From Odiellus spinosus (lineage: Eukaryota; Arthropoda; Arachnida; Opiliones; Phalangiidae), in NCBI GenBank assembly GCA_963920705.1, contig OY987227.1, positions 2,170,001 to 2,234,000 of the forward strand: a stretch of 64,000 bases of DNA, read 5' to 3'. Shown piece by piece: positions 1 through 10,014 of this stretch (positions are counted from its first letter, which is position 1; every line of letters begins with the position of its first letter). The notes under the pieces are model-generated. The model searched no databases. It was not told the DNA's origin and saw only the letters and a program-made list of their open reading frames with translations. Position numbers and translations under genes: made by a program.

Positions 1-1424
1 TTACTGGGGTTCCATGGGAGGCCCACTACTTTTCGAATTGGGTTTTCTCTCAAGGACGATACGTCAAATTCTTCCTTCTCCAAGCGCTCACGTAGTTTTT
101 TCGAGTTTGTCTGGAATTTTCTCAAGTTCATCCTCGCCTCTTGAAATATTTCCTTGGCTTCCTTCGCGATACGGTACGTCTCTTCTTCATTTTCTCCTCC
201 GGTTAATAAGTCGTCTGCAAGGGTATCTTCGTTGATTATCTTAGCCGTTTCTGGAAAGGTTTCGACGTATTTCTCCGCGTGAAACCTTATCGTCTTCGCT
301 AGTATGAATGGACTTGCTGATACTCCGAAAATGACCCGCGTGAATCGTAGTTTTATGATTTTTAAGGGTTCTTCTAAATTTACAGGTTCTTGAAACCACA
401 AGAACCTTACGGCGTTTCGGTCTTCCTTTTGTAATTTGATTTGAAGGAAAGCCTTCTCAATATCTGCAGTAACTACAATTCGATGCGACCTGAACTTGAC
501 TAGTACATCCAGAAGGTCGGGGTTTAGGTGAGGACCCGTTAAAAGGCAATCATTTAAGGATGACATTCCCTTTTCGCGGGAGGATCCATCAAATACTACT
601 CGAACCTTCGTCGTTGCTCGTTCGGAGTCGACTACGGCGCTGTGCGGGAGATAGCTAATCGGTCCTTCTTCCAGTTGGTCTTCCGTTTCTTCAACAATTC
701 CTTCTTCCAGATAATATTGGAAGGTTTTTCGGTATTCGGTGAATAGTTCTTCGTTATTCTTGAATTGAGGGATAAGATTTAGAAGTCTTCTTTTCGATGA
801 TAAATAATTGAGCGACAAATCTTCCGTAGTTTTCGCCCACGGAAGCCTGACAGAGTATCGCCAATCTTCTATTTTTACCGAGTCTTCGAATATCTTGGTA
901 GCTTCTTTTTCCAGGGGATTTACTTGAATACTAGGGTCCAATATACCTAGTGATTCCAACTCCCAAAAATTTCTCAATTCCTTTGATATCTCTTCTTGTT
1001 CGGGAATGTGAGTCTGGATAAGGTTAACGCAGACTGTTCCAACTCCACCATCTAGATTCGAGATTTCAGTGGGTCCTTGAACCACCCATCCAAAAGTACT
1101 TTCTATAGCGGTTAACCCTTCTTCATTTAGTTTCTCGAATTTCCCAGTTATTACTCTCCAATAAAAATCAGAGCCTATTAATATGGAAATTCCTTCTTCT
1201 CGGTTATTGCTGATGTTCTCATCGGCCATTTCTAATCTTTTGTTTTCAAGCGCCTTCTTTATTTCCTCTCCTGGAACGTTGAAAACTGCCGTATTAATCG
1301 AGGGTGTTTCCACGCTATAACTTGAACCCATTTGTTCGAGTTTGATAGACTTCGTAAAGTAAGTTGGACTTTTCTGCATCGCACCCTTTTGGGTGCTTTC
1401 CCTCCAAACGTGTGCAACTCCAAA
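1..1424 (-). pseudogene. pol: BEL/Pao pol fragment: protease tail plus reverse transcriptase, cut by window edge
   Basis: One frame is open from the stop at 1425-1427 to the window edge, about 474 codons. Recognisable homology starts at about 1313, where the protease frame shifts into this one. The first part is the end of the DUF1758-like domain: ILIGSDFYW (about 1158-1184) and FGWVVQGP (about 1071-1094). The RT follows, with VVFDGSS (about 579-599), SLNDCLLTGPHLNPDLLD (about 507-560), the first catalytic Asp in TADIEKAF (codon 462-464), FGVSASPFILAKT (about 290-330) and the catalytic pair at 210-215. The pair sits in LADD rather than the usual YxDD. The fragment ends at KVVGLPW (about 12-32), matching the conserved motif after the palm. 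RT would copy element RNA into cDNA in the virus-like particle. I see no internal stop in this frame. Upstream lesions still prevent a complete polyprotein. Confidence 0.88.
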
Positions 1425-1687
1425 TCAATTTCGCCAACTACGGGAAGCTCCAATTTTCTTGACGTAGCTTCTAAAATGAAAGTTCTATGACTTCCGCTAT
1501 CCATCAAGAGTCTTAGCTGTTGGGTTTTCGACCCCCCCTCCGCGTTAGCTCTAGCCGTTTGTAAGAGGACCGAGGCTGACCATTCTCTCCCGTTCGAAGC
1601 GACAGCGTTGCTCGCCGTCGAGTTTCCTTCGGCTTTGGGGGAGTTTCCCCCTTCTCTTCTTCGACCACGTGTTCGCATCGTTTGCAT
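1259..1687 (-). pseudogene. BEL/Pao aspartic protease segment (DUF1758-like)
   Basis: This 142-residue open frame carries the retropepsin-like protease of the element. The active-site motif LLMDSGSHRTF has its catalytic Asp at residue 63 (codon 1499-1501). The following stretch, GEIDLELHTFGG, fits the beta-strand and flap region of the family. The N-terminal 35 or so residues are a low-complexity linker; the true frame there probably belongs to the upstream zinc-knuckle piece. Homology continues to the VQVIA stretch and is then lost at about 1313, where the continuation lies in the RT frame one base away. The last 20 or so residues of this ORF are therefore out-of-frame noise. The enzyme would normally process the Gag-Pol polyprotein in the particle. 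As it stands it is fused to nothing functional. Confidence 0.82.
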
Positions 1688-1995
1688 TTTACCTTATCAA
1701 CGCAGTGCCTCGCTAGGTGGCGTCCCGTGACGCATACGAAGCAGCAACCCAATTTCTTCAAAATTATATTCCTCTCTTCTACGTTGGTCACAATATGGCA
1801 GGATTCGTTACGGTGATTCGTTCTTTACAAAAAAAAACAACGTGCTTGCTCCGCGTTCGTGGTTAAGCTAGCGGCTGAAAATCGGTTTGTTGTTTTATTC
1901 GAATCGGTTTTCGAGGGCTCTGGGAGCCTCCCGTTGAAATTGCCGGTACCGCTCGATTTGAACTTATACGGCGGTGCCTCGTACTTTTTCCACCT
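1513..1995 (-). pseudogene. gag: BEL/Pao gag C-terminal linker and zinc knuckles, with internal stop
   Basis: This frame runs from about 1995 to 1513, broken by a TAA at 1825-1827. The right part is a basic, Ser/Thr/Asn-rich linker. The first CCHC knuckle straddles the stop: spacing C-X2-C-X4-H-X4-C is kept, but the second Cys position reads Leu and the next codon is the stop. Both lie beside a 9-base homopolymer at 1829-1837. The second knuckle is intact: Cys codon 1741-1743, then Cys, His, and Cys codon 1702-1704 with the same spacing, within CCFVCVTGRHLARHC. A following CKRC pair suggests the third Cys/His cluster that many BEL elements carry, but the frame is lost before it finishes. These modules bind the element's RNA during packaging. 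Downstream residues (about 1513-1600) are probably out of frame relative to the protease. Confidence 0.78.
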
Positions 1996-2398
1996 AGCCT
2001 CGCTCTCGGCTTTGTACTTCTTTCCTTACAAATTCCATTAACTTTACAAGGTCTAGGTTGCCGTCGAGTTCGTTATTTCTCGTATATTCTAGATTAATAT
2101 CTTCTGGCAATTTATCTAATATCATTGGACATAGAATTGTTCCGTAATTTTCGGCAGCGGACACTCCTAGCGCTTGTAAGCTTTTTACTTCCACTTCGCA
2201 TTTGTCAAAGAATTTCCTCAAGCCCGCTACATCCCTCGAATTTTCAATAGTCTCCAAATGTCTTAGCTTATTGATATGACCAGTAATCCTAACATCCTTT
2301 CTTCCGAAACGCTCCTCTAATATCTTGATAGCGTTTTTATAATTTTCTTCACCTAATTCTAGGCCGCGGTTCCTTCCAAATACGATCTGAGATAGCAA
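1994..2398 (-). pseudogene. gag: BEL/Pao gag middle segment
   Basis: This frame continues the gag capsid-like region after a frame change at about 2365. Residues from GLELGEENYKNAIKILEERF onward match the BEL/Pao gag pattern in which an alpha-helical block (ENYxxAxxxLxxRFG) follows the DUF1759 box. The first 8 or so residues of the ORF overlap the upstream gag piece in a different frame and are not real gag. It ends at a TAG at 1994-1996, after KEVQSRERG; the linker continues in the neighbouring frame, so a second frame change lies at about 2000. Gag would form the particle shell. The charged helical composition is normal for the family. Confidence 0.8.
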
Positions 2399-3039
2399 AA
2401 TTTACTTACGACGTTAATTCCGCTGTTGTTGTGGATCGCTGCTTCATAAAGGAACCAAAAATTTGACCACTTCTTTACGTCACCATCGAATTTAGGTATT
2501 TCTAGTTTCGGAAGATTCGTCACTTTATACGGAACTGTGGTTTGCGCTCCTATTGTAGGTATAATTTGACTCGGCGGCGTCGGGTTTTCCGCTAAGCTGG
2601 CTTGACTAGTACTAGTAGTTGAATTTTGATTTACCGTGTGATTTTGATTGGTGTTTGTTTCAACGTTAGATAATCCCGTTTGAATAATCGTGGTTACCGA
2701 CGAAGCTGCTGATAGTGTAGACATTGATTTGAGGGTTTCTTCGGTTTTGAATGACCAAATTAATGCTGTTTCTTGAAACTCATCTGATTTCAAAATATCA
2801 TCTAATTGCTCTACCTCGATCGCTTCTTGAATAGCACTATCCATATCCAAGAGTACTTCCGCTTTGTCTTTTAATTGCTGGAACCACGCCCTTACTTTTT
2901 CTTTGTCCGCTTCGGTCGTCTTCCCAATTTCTTCCTTTAGTTTTTTACTAGTTCTCGTAACTTGACCCCTCACCGCTGATCTCCTCTTGATTAATCGTTT
3001 TAGTCCTTCATCTTCAAAAAATTGTTCTTCTTCCGCCAT
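2359..3039 (-). pseudogene. gag: BEL/Pao gag N-terminal segment (DUF1759-like box)
   Basis: The ORF has 226 residues. The start codon at 3037-3039 is favoured because it is the first ATG after the primer-binding site, about 100 nt downstream, has A at -3 and G at +4, and opens with an acidic helix typical of BEL gag. Residues 1-95 are charged and probably coiled-coil (KRLIKRRSAVRGQVTR, then a Lys/Glu-rich run). Residues 105-170 form an Asn/Thr/Ser/Pro-rich linker. From residue 176 the signature LPKLEIPKFDGDVKKW begins, followed by FWFLYEAAIHNN and KFCYLRSYLEG, the hallmark of the DUF1759 gag box. It ends with a stop at 2359-2361, where the normal continuation is found in the adjacent frame, so a one-base loss (or equivalent) truncates it. 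Confidence 0.85.
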
Positions 3040-3142
3040 CGTACCTTCTTGTTTTTTCTCGCTCGAATTTCTTTCCTAATTATTTCGCGTCTTCTATTTA
3101 ATTATTTCACGATATAATTTTCTTCTTATCTAAAGGATTAAC
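3040..3142 (-). other. Retrotransposon 5' leader between primer-binding site and gag
   Basis: About 103 bases separate the primer-binding site from the gag start codon. On the minus strand the segment is A-rich, as is common for retrotransposon leaders that hold packaging signals. No specific motif or upstream ORF is recognised. Confidence 0.55.
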
Positions 3143-3163
3143 TCCCGGGTTTTTTCGGCACCA
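3143..3163 (-). promoter_or_regulatory. tRNA-Phe primer-binding site with enlarged A-run
   Basis: On the minus strand the site starts TGGTGCCG, continues with an A-run, and ends CCCGGGA. This is complementary to the 3' end of animal tRNA-Phe, whose acceptor and T-arm read CCCGGGTTTCGGCA plus CCA. The match is broken only by six A where the tRNA would pair with three, a 3-base expansion. It lies directly beside the presumed LTR end and upstream of gag, the right place for minus-strand priming. The tRNA identity rests on recalled tRNA sequence, so it should be checked by alignment. Confidence 0.72.
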
Positions 3164-3473
3164 TAAAGTTTCTTAGCGAGAAAAAATACGACGTCTTAAA
3201 ATTTGAAACAAGATTTTAATATAATAAAGGCATTTTCGATTTTCTTAACGCGACAAAAAATAGCGTCCTTCGCCTACAAAGTTTTCCTTCTTCTATCCTT
3301 TTCGGTTAGGTTTTCGCGGTTTTTCCCAAAAAAGAAGGGAGAACGCGTTTTGCGCTTACAATGGAATCTTCTTAGTTGTTAGGCTATATCTGGCCAAGCC
3401 CCTGACCTTGAGGTGTTCAATGGTTTATTTTTAGAAAACAAGATGGGTCAGAACCCCATTCGGATTTTCTACA
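3164..3473 (-). repeat. Putative 5' LTR of the BEL/Pao element
   Basis: This is non-satellite, non-coding DNA between the primer-binding site and the first satellite bases. On the minus strand it begins TGTAGAAAATCC, consistent with an LTR start, but ends ...AACTTTA rather than the usual CA, so the inner boundary is uncertain or mutated. At about 310 bp it fits a BEL LTR. Possible signals on the minus strand are a TATA-like TTATATTAAAA around 3215-3226 and an AATAAA at 3424-3429. The partner LTR is outside the window, so there is no direct proof by identity. Confidence 0.55.
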
Positions 3474-3489
3474 AGTTCCAAATAAATAA
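3474..3489. repeat. Truncated satellite monomer at the LTR junction
   Basis: The first satellite bases read AGTTCCAAATAAAT, then jump directly to AAGTCGCCAG, skipping nearly a whole monomer. The skipped ends share the short word ATAA, so a deletion at microhomology is the simplest explanation. This marks the proximal edge of the array against the retrotransposon LTR. Confidence 0.6.
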
Positions 3490-4864
3490 GTCGCCAGCTC
3501 AGTTTTAGTTCCAAATGAAGAAATTAATTTTTTCGGTATGGTACACTAAGCTCTTGGGCTTCCCTTTAGATCAATTTTTTCGATATTTTTGATGGGGCTT
3601 AGAATTTGCACCACGCTGATTTTATAGCTTAGACGGTTCTCTTTAAGAATTTAGCCATTATTCAATCCTAGCCTTTAGCGATAAGTCGCCAGCTCAGTTT
3701 TAGTTCCAAATGAAGAAATTAATTTTTTCGGTAAGGTACACTAGGCTCTTGGGCTTCCCTTTAGATCAATTTTTTCGATCTTTTTGATGGGGCTTAGAAT
3801 TTGCACCACGCTGATTTTATAGCTTAGACGGTTCTCTTTAAGAATTTAGCCACTATTCAATCCTAGACTTTAACGATAAGTCGCCAGCTCAGTTTTAGTT
3901 CCAAATGAAGAAATTAATTTTTTCGGTAAGGTACACTAGGCTCTTGGGCTTCCCTTTAGATCAATTTTTTCGATCTTTTTGATGGGGCTTAGAATTTGCA
4001 CCACGCTGCTTTTATAGCTTAGACGGTTCTCTTTAAGAATTTAGCCACTATTCAATCCTAGCCTTTTAGCCACTATTCAATCCTAGCCTTTAACGATAAG
4101 TCGCCAGCTCAGTTTTAGTTCCAAATGAAATAAATGTTTTCGGTAAGGTACACTAGGCTCTTGGGCTTCCCTTTAGATCAATTTTTTCGATCTTTTTGAT
4201 GGGGCTTAGAATTTGCACCACGCTGATTTTATAGCTTAGACGGTTCTCTTTAAGAATTTAGCCACTATTCAATCCTAGACTTTAACGATAAGTCGCCAGC
4301 TCAGTTTTAGTTCCAAATGAAGAAATTAATTTTTTCGGTAAGGTACACTAGGCTCTTGGGCTTTCCTTTAGCTCAATTTTTTCGATCTTTTTGATGGGGC
4401 TTAGAATTTGCACAATGCTTATTTTGTAGCTTAGACGGTTCTCTTTAAGAATTTAGCCACGATTCAATCCTAGTCTTTAATTATAAGTCGCCAGCTCAGT
4501 TTTAGTTCCAAATGAAGAAATTAATTTTTTCGGTAAGGTGCAATAGGCTCTTGCGCTTCCCTTTAGATCAAATTTTTCGATATTTTTGATGGGGCTTAGA
4601 ATTTGAACCACGCTGCTTTTATAGCTTAGACGGTTCTCTTTAAGAATTTAGCCACTATTCAATCCTAGCCTTTAACGATAAGTCGCCAGCTCAGTTTTAG
4701 TTCCAAATGAAATTAATTTTTTCGGTATGGTACACTAAGCTCTTGGGCTTCCCGTTAGATCAATTTTTTCGATATTTTTGATGGGGCTTAGAATTTGCAC
4801 CACGCTGCTTTTATAGCTTAGACGGTTCTCTTTAAGAATTTAACCACTATTCAATCCTAGCCTT

Positions 4865-6885
4865 TAACGATAAGTCGCCAGCTCAGTTTTAGTTCCAAAT
4901 GAATAAATTAATTTTTTCGGTAAGGTACACTAGGCTCTTGGGCTTCCCTTTAGATCAATTTTTTCGATCTTTTTGATGGGGCTTAGAATTTGCACCACGC
5001 TGCTTTTATAGCTTAGACGGTTCTCTTTAGAAATTTAGCCACGATTCAATCCTAGTCTTTAACTATAAGTCGCCAGCTCAGTTTTAGTTCCAAATAAATA
5101 AATCAATTTTTTTCGGTAAGGTGCAATAGGCTCTTGCGCTTCCCTTTAGATCAAATTTTTCGATATTTTTGATGGGGCTTAGAATTTGCATCACGCTGCT
5201 TTTATAGCTTAGACGGTTCTCTTTAAGAATTTAGCCACTATTCAATCCTAGCCCTTAACGATAAGTCGCCAGCTCAGTTTTAGTTCCAAATGAAATTATA
5301 TTTTTCGGTATGGTACACTAAGCTCTTGGGCTTCCCTTTAGATCATTTTTTTCGATCTTTTTGACTGGGCTTAGAATTTGCACCACGCTGATTTTATAGC
5401 TTAGACGGTTCTCTTTAAGAATATAGCCACTATTCAATCCTAGCCTTTAATTATAAGTCGCCAGCTCAGTTTTAGTTCCAATGAAGAAATTAATTTTTTC
5501 GGTAAGGTGCAATAGGCTCTTGCGCTTCCCTTTAGATCAAATTTTTCGATATTTTTGATGGGGCTTAGAATTTGCACCACGCTGCTTTTATAGCTTAGAC
5601 GGTTCTCTTTAAAAATTTAGCCACTACTCAATCCTAGCCTTTAACGATAAGTCGCCAGCTCAGTTTTAGTTCCAAATGAAATTAATTTTTTCGGTATGGT
5701 ACACTAAGCTCTTGGGCTTCCCGTTAGATCAATTTTTTCGATATTTTTATGGGGCTTAGAATTTGCACCACGCTGCTTTTATAGCTTAGACGGTTTTCTT
5801 TAAGAATTTAACCACTATTCAATCCTAGCCTTTAACGATAAGTCGCCAGCTCAGTTTTAATTCCAAATAAAGAAATTAATTTTTTCGGTAAGGTACACTA
5901 GGCTCTTGGGCTTCCCTTTAGATCAATTTTTTCGATCTTTTTGATGGGGCTTAGAATTTGCACCACGCTGCTTTTATAGCTTAGACGGTTCTCTTTAAGA
6001 ATATAGCCACTATTCAATCCTAGCCTTTAACGATAAGTCGCCAGCTCAGTTTTAGTTCCAAATAAAATTAATTTTTTCGGTATGGTACACTAAGCTCTTG
6101 GGCTTCCCTTTAGATCAATTTTTTCGATCTTTTTGATGGGGCTTAGAATTTGCACAATGCTTATTTTGTAGCTTAGACGGTTCTCTTTAAGAATTTAGCC
6201 ACTATTCAATCGTAGCCTTTTAGCCACTATTCAATCCTAGCCTTTAACGATAAGTCGCCAGCTCAGTTTTAGTTCCAAATGAAGAAATTAATTTTTTCGG
6301 TAAGGTACACTAGGCTCTTGCGCTTCCCTCTAGATCAAATTTTTCGATATTTTTGATGGGGCTTAGAATTTGCACCACGCTGCTTTTATAGCTTAGACGG
6401 TTCTCTTTAAGAATTTAACCACTATTCAGTCCTAGCCTTTAACGATAAGTCGCCAGCTCAGTTTTAGTTCCAAATGAAGAATTTTTTTTTTTTCGGTAAG
6501 GTACACTAGGCTCTTGGGCTTCCCTTTAAATCAATTTTTTCGATCTTTTTGATGGGGCTTAGAATTTGCACCACGCTGCTTTTATAGCTTAGACGGTTCT
6601 CTTTAAGAATTTAACCACTATTCAATCCTAGCCTTTAACGATAAGTCGCCAGCTCAGTTTTAGTTCCAAATGAAGAAATTATTTTTTTCGGTAAGGTACA
6701 CTAGGCTCTTGGGCTTCCCTTTAGATCAATTTTTTCGATCTTTTTGATGGGGCTTAGAATTTGCACCACGCTGCTTTTATAGCTTAGACGGTTCTCTTTA
6801 AGAATTTAGCCACTATTCAATCCTAGCCTTTAACGATAAGTCGCCAGCTCAGTTTTAGTTCCAAATGAAGAAATTAATTTTTTCG
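4865..6885. repeat. Higher-order block, first copy (about 2.02 kb)
   Basis: A run of about ten monomers with a distinctive series of variants: AATAAATCAATTTTTTTCGG at about 5090, AAATTATATTTTTCGG at about 5290, GACTGGGC at about 5363, TCCAATGAAG at about 5475, TTTTTATGGGG at about 5735, TTTTAATTCC at about 5856, ATCGTAGCC at about 6209, and a 13-T run at about 6482. The same series in the same order recurs 3,129 bases downstream. No difference was spotted in the stretches compared by eye. Confidence 0.85.
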
Positions 6886-7020
6886 GTAAGGTACACTAGG
6901 CTCTTGGGCTTCCCTTTAGATCAATTTTTTCGATCTTTTTGATGGGGCTTAGAATTTGCACCACGCTGCTTTTATAGCTTAGACGGTTCTCTTTAGAAAT
7001 TTAGCCACGATTCAATCCTA

Positions 7021-7980
7021 GTCTTTAACTATAAGTCGCCAGCTCAGTTTTAGTTCCAAATAAATAAATCAATTTTTTTCGGTAAGGTGCAATAGGCTCT
7101 TGCGCTTCCCTTTAGATCAAATTTTTCGATATTTTTGATGGGGCTTAGAATTTGCATCACGCTGCTTTTATAGCTTAGACGGTTCTCTTTAAGAATTTAG
7201 CCACTATTCAATCCTAGCCCTTAACGATAAGTCGCCAGCTCAGTTTTAGTTCCAAATGAAATTATATTTTTCGGTATGGTACACTAAGCTCTTGGGCTTC
7301 CCTTTAGATCATTTTTTTCGATCTTTTTGACTGGGCTTAGAATTTGCACCACGCTGATTTTATAGCTTAGACGGTTCTCTTTAAGAATATAGCCACTATT
7401 CAATCCTAGCCTTTAATTATAAGTCGCCAGCTCAGTTTTAGTTCCAATGAAGAAATTAATTTTTTCGGTAAGGTGCAATAGGCTCTTGCGCTTCCCTTTA
7501 GATCAAATTTTTCGATATTTTTGATGGGGCTTAGAATTTGCACCACGCTGCTTTTATAGCTTAGACGGTTCTCTTTAAAAATTTAGCCACTACTCAATCC
7601 TAGCCTTTAACGATAAGTCGCCAGCTCAGTTTTAGTTCCAAATGAAATTAATTTTTTCGGTATGGTACACTAAGCTCTTGGGCTTCCCGTTAGATCAATT
7701 TTTTCGATATTTTTATGGGGCTTAGAATTTGCACCACGCTGCTTTTATAGCTTAGACGGTTTTCTTTAAGAATTTAACCACTATTCAATCCTAGCCTTTA
7801 ACGATAAGTCGCCAGCTCAGTTTTAATTCCAAATAAAGAAATTAATTTTTTCGGTAAGGTACACTAGGCTCTTGGGCTTCCCTTTAGATCAATTTTTTCG
7901 ATCTTTTTGATGGGGCTTAGAATTTGCACCACGCTGCTTTTATAGCTTAGACGGTTCTCTTTAAGAATTTAGCCACTATT
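7021..7980. repeat. Higher-order block, partial middle copy (about 0.96 kb)
   Basis: Repeats the series of diagnostic variants starting at 5055 at an offset of 1,966 bases, and is itself followed 1,163 bases later by another copy starting at 8184. It covers about five monomers. It then diverges at about 7965, where the flanking copies read AATATAGCC and this one reads AATTTAGCC. Confidence 0.82.
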
Positions 7981-7993
7981 CAATCCTAGCCTT

Positions 7994-10014
7994 TAACGAT
8001 AAGTCGCCAGCTCAGTTTTAGTTCCAAATGAATAAATTAATTTTTTCGGTAAGGTACACTAGGCTCTTGGGCTTCCCTTTAGATCAATTTTTTCGATCTT
8101 TTTGATGGGGCTTAGAATTTGCACCACGCTGCTTTTATAGCTTAGACGGTTCTCTTTAGAAATTTAGCCACGATTCAATCCTAGTCTTTAACTATAAGTC
8201 GCCAGCTCAGTTTTAGTTCCAAATAAATAAATCAATTTTTTTCGGTAAGGTGCAATAGGCTCTTGCGCTTCCCTTTAGATCAAATTTTTCGATATTTTTG
8301 ATGGGGCTTAGAATTTGCATCACGCTGCTTTTATAGCTTAGACGGTTCTCTTTAAGAATTTAGCCACTATTCAATCCTAGCCCTTAACGATAAGTCGCCA
8401 GCTCAGTTTTAGTTCCAAATGAAATTATATTTTTCGGTATGGTACACTAAGCTCTTGGGCTTCCCTTTAGATCATTTTTTTCGATCTTTTTGACTGGGCT
8501 TAGAATTTGCACCACGCTGATTTTATAGCTTAGACGGTTCTCTTTAAGAATATAGCCACTATTCAATCCTAGCCTTTAATTATAAGTCGCCAGCTCAGTT
8601 TTAGTTCCAATGAAGAAATTAATTTTTTCGGTAAGGTGCAATAGGCTCTTGCGCTTCCCTTTAGATCAAATTTTTCGATATTTTTGATGGGGCTTAGAAT
8701 TTGCACCACGCTGCTTTTATAGCTTAGACGGTTCTCTTTAAAAATTTAGCCACTACTCAATCCTAGCCTTTAACGATAAGTCGCCAGCTCAGTTTTAGTT
8801 CCAAATGAAATTAATTTTTTCGGTATGGTACACTAAGCTCTTGGGCTTCCCGTTAGATCAATTTTTTCGATATTTTTATGGGGCTTAGAATTTGCACCAC
8901 GCTGCTTTTATAGCTTAGACGGTTTTCTTTAAGAATTTAACCACTATTCAATCCTAGCCTTTAACGATAAGTCGCCAGCTCAGTTTTAATTCCAAATAAA
9001 GAAATTAATTTTTTCGGTAAGGTACACTAGGCTCTTGGGCTTCCCTTTAGATCAATTTTTTCGATCTTTTTGATGGGGCTTAGAATTTGCACCACGCTGC
9101 TTTTATAGCTTAGACGGTTCTCTTTAAGAATATAGCCACTATTCAATCCTAGCCTTTAACGATAAGTCGCCAGCTCAGTTTTAGTTCCAAATAAAATTAA
9201 TTTTTTCGGTATGGTACACTAAGCTCTTGGGCTTCCCTTTAGATCAATTTTTTCGATCTTTTTGATGGGGCTTAGAATTTGCACAATGCTTATTTTGTAG
9301 CTTAGACGGTTCTCTTTAAGAATTTAGCCACTATTCAATCGTAGCCTTTTAGCCACTATTCAATCCTAGCCTTTAACGATAAGTCGCCAGCTCAGTTTTA
9401 GTTCCAAATGAAGAAATTAATTTTTTCGGTAAGGTACACTAGGCTCTTGCGCTTCCCTCTAGATCAAATTTTTCGATATTTTTGATGGGGCTTAGAATTT
9501 GCACCACGCTGCTTTTATAGCTTAGACGGTTCTCTTTAAGAATTTAACCACTATTCAGTCCTAGCCTTTAACGATAAGTCGCCAGCTCAGTTTTAGTTCC
9601 AAATGAAGAATTTTTTTTTTTTCGGTAAGGTACACTAGGCTCTTGGGCTTCCCTTTAAATCAATTTTTTCGATCTTTTTGATGGGGCTTAGAATTTGCAC
9701 CACGCTGCTTTTATAGCTTAGACGGTTCTCTTTAAGAATTTAACCACTATTCAATCCTAGCCTTTAACGATAAGTCGCCAGCTCAGTTTTAGTTCCAAAT
9801 GAAGAAATTATTTTTTTCGGTAAGGTACACTAGGCTCTTGGGCTTCCCTTTAGATCAATTTTTTCGATCTTTTTGATGGGGCTTAGAATTTGCACCACGC
9901 TGCTTTTATAGCTTAGACGGTTCTCTTTAAGAATTTAGCCACTATTCAATCCTAGCCTTTAACGATAAGTCGCCAGCTCAGTTTTAGTTCCAAATGAAGA
10001 AATTAATTTTTTCG
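7994..10014. repeat. Higher-order block, second full copy (about 2.02 kb)
   Basis: Matches 4865-6885 at a constant offset of 3,129 bases. The offset was checked at the GTCTTTAACT word (5055 and 8184) and at the long T-run monomer (6472 and 9601). The copy ends at about 10014, where GGTATGGTACACTAAGC replaces GGTAAGGTACACTAGGC. Confidence 0.85.

Larger units (their letters stand above)
1..3473 (-). mobile_element. BEL/Pao-type LTR retrotransposon, 5' half, degenerate
   Basis: Read on the minus strand, this stretch has the expected order of a BEL/Pao element: LTR, tRNA primer-binding site, gag with a DUF1759-like segment, CCHC knuckles, DUF1758-like aspartic protease, then reverse transcriptase. 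The protease-before-RT order, the gag signature LPKLEIPKFDGD and the RT motifs FDGSS and TADIEKAF are typical of BEL/Pao and unlike Gypsy or Copia. The reading frame changes at about 2365, 2000, 1600-1660 and 1313, and a stop lies at 1825-1827, so the copy is non-autonomous. The 3' half (RNase H, integrase, 3' LTR) lies beyond the left edge. The element's 5' end abuts satellite DNA at about 3473. Whether it inserted into the array or merely flanks it cannot be judged without the sequence to the left. Confidence 0.9.

Noticed and set aside
14..235. Plus-strand ORF of 73 codons
   Set aside because: It lies antisense to the well-supported RT frame, has low-complexity composition and no recognisable domain; it is a shadow.
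1859..2041. Plus-strand ORF of 60 codons
   Set aside because: Antisense to the gag linker and middle segment, with no domain; a shadow.
3424..3429. Minus-strand AATAAA as the LTR polyadenylation signal
   Set aside because: It lies only about 45 bases from the presumed LTR start, so it is too close to the U3 edge to be assigned with confidence; mentioned only as a possibility.
3555..3600. Hairpin AGATC...GATCT as a conserved functional structure
   Set aside because: The arms are only five bases and many monomers break pairing (AGATAAAT, AGCTCAAA, ATATCAAT) without compensating changes.
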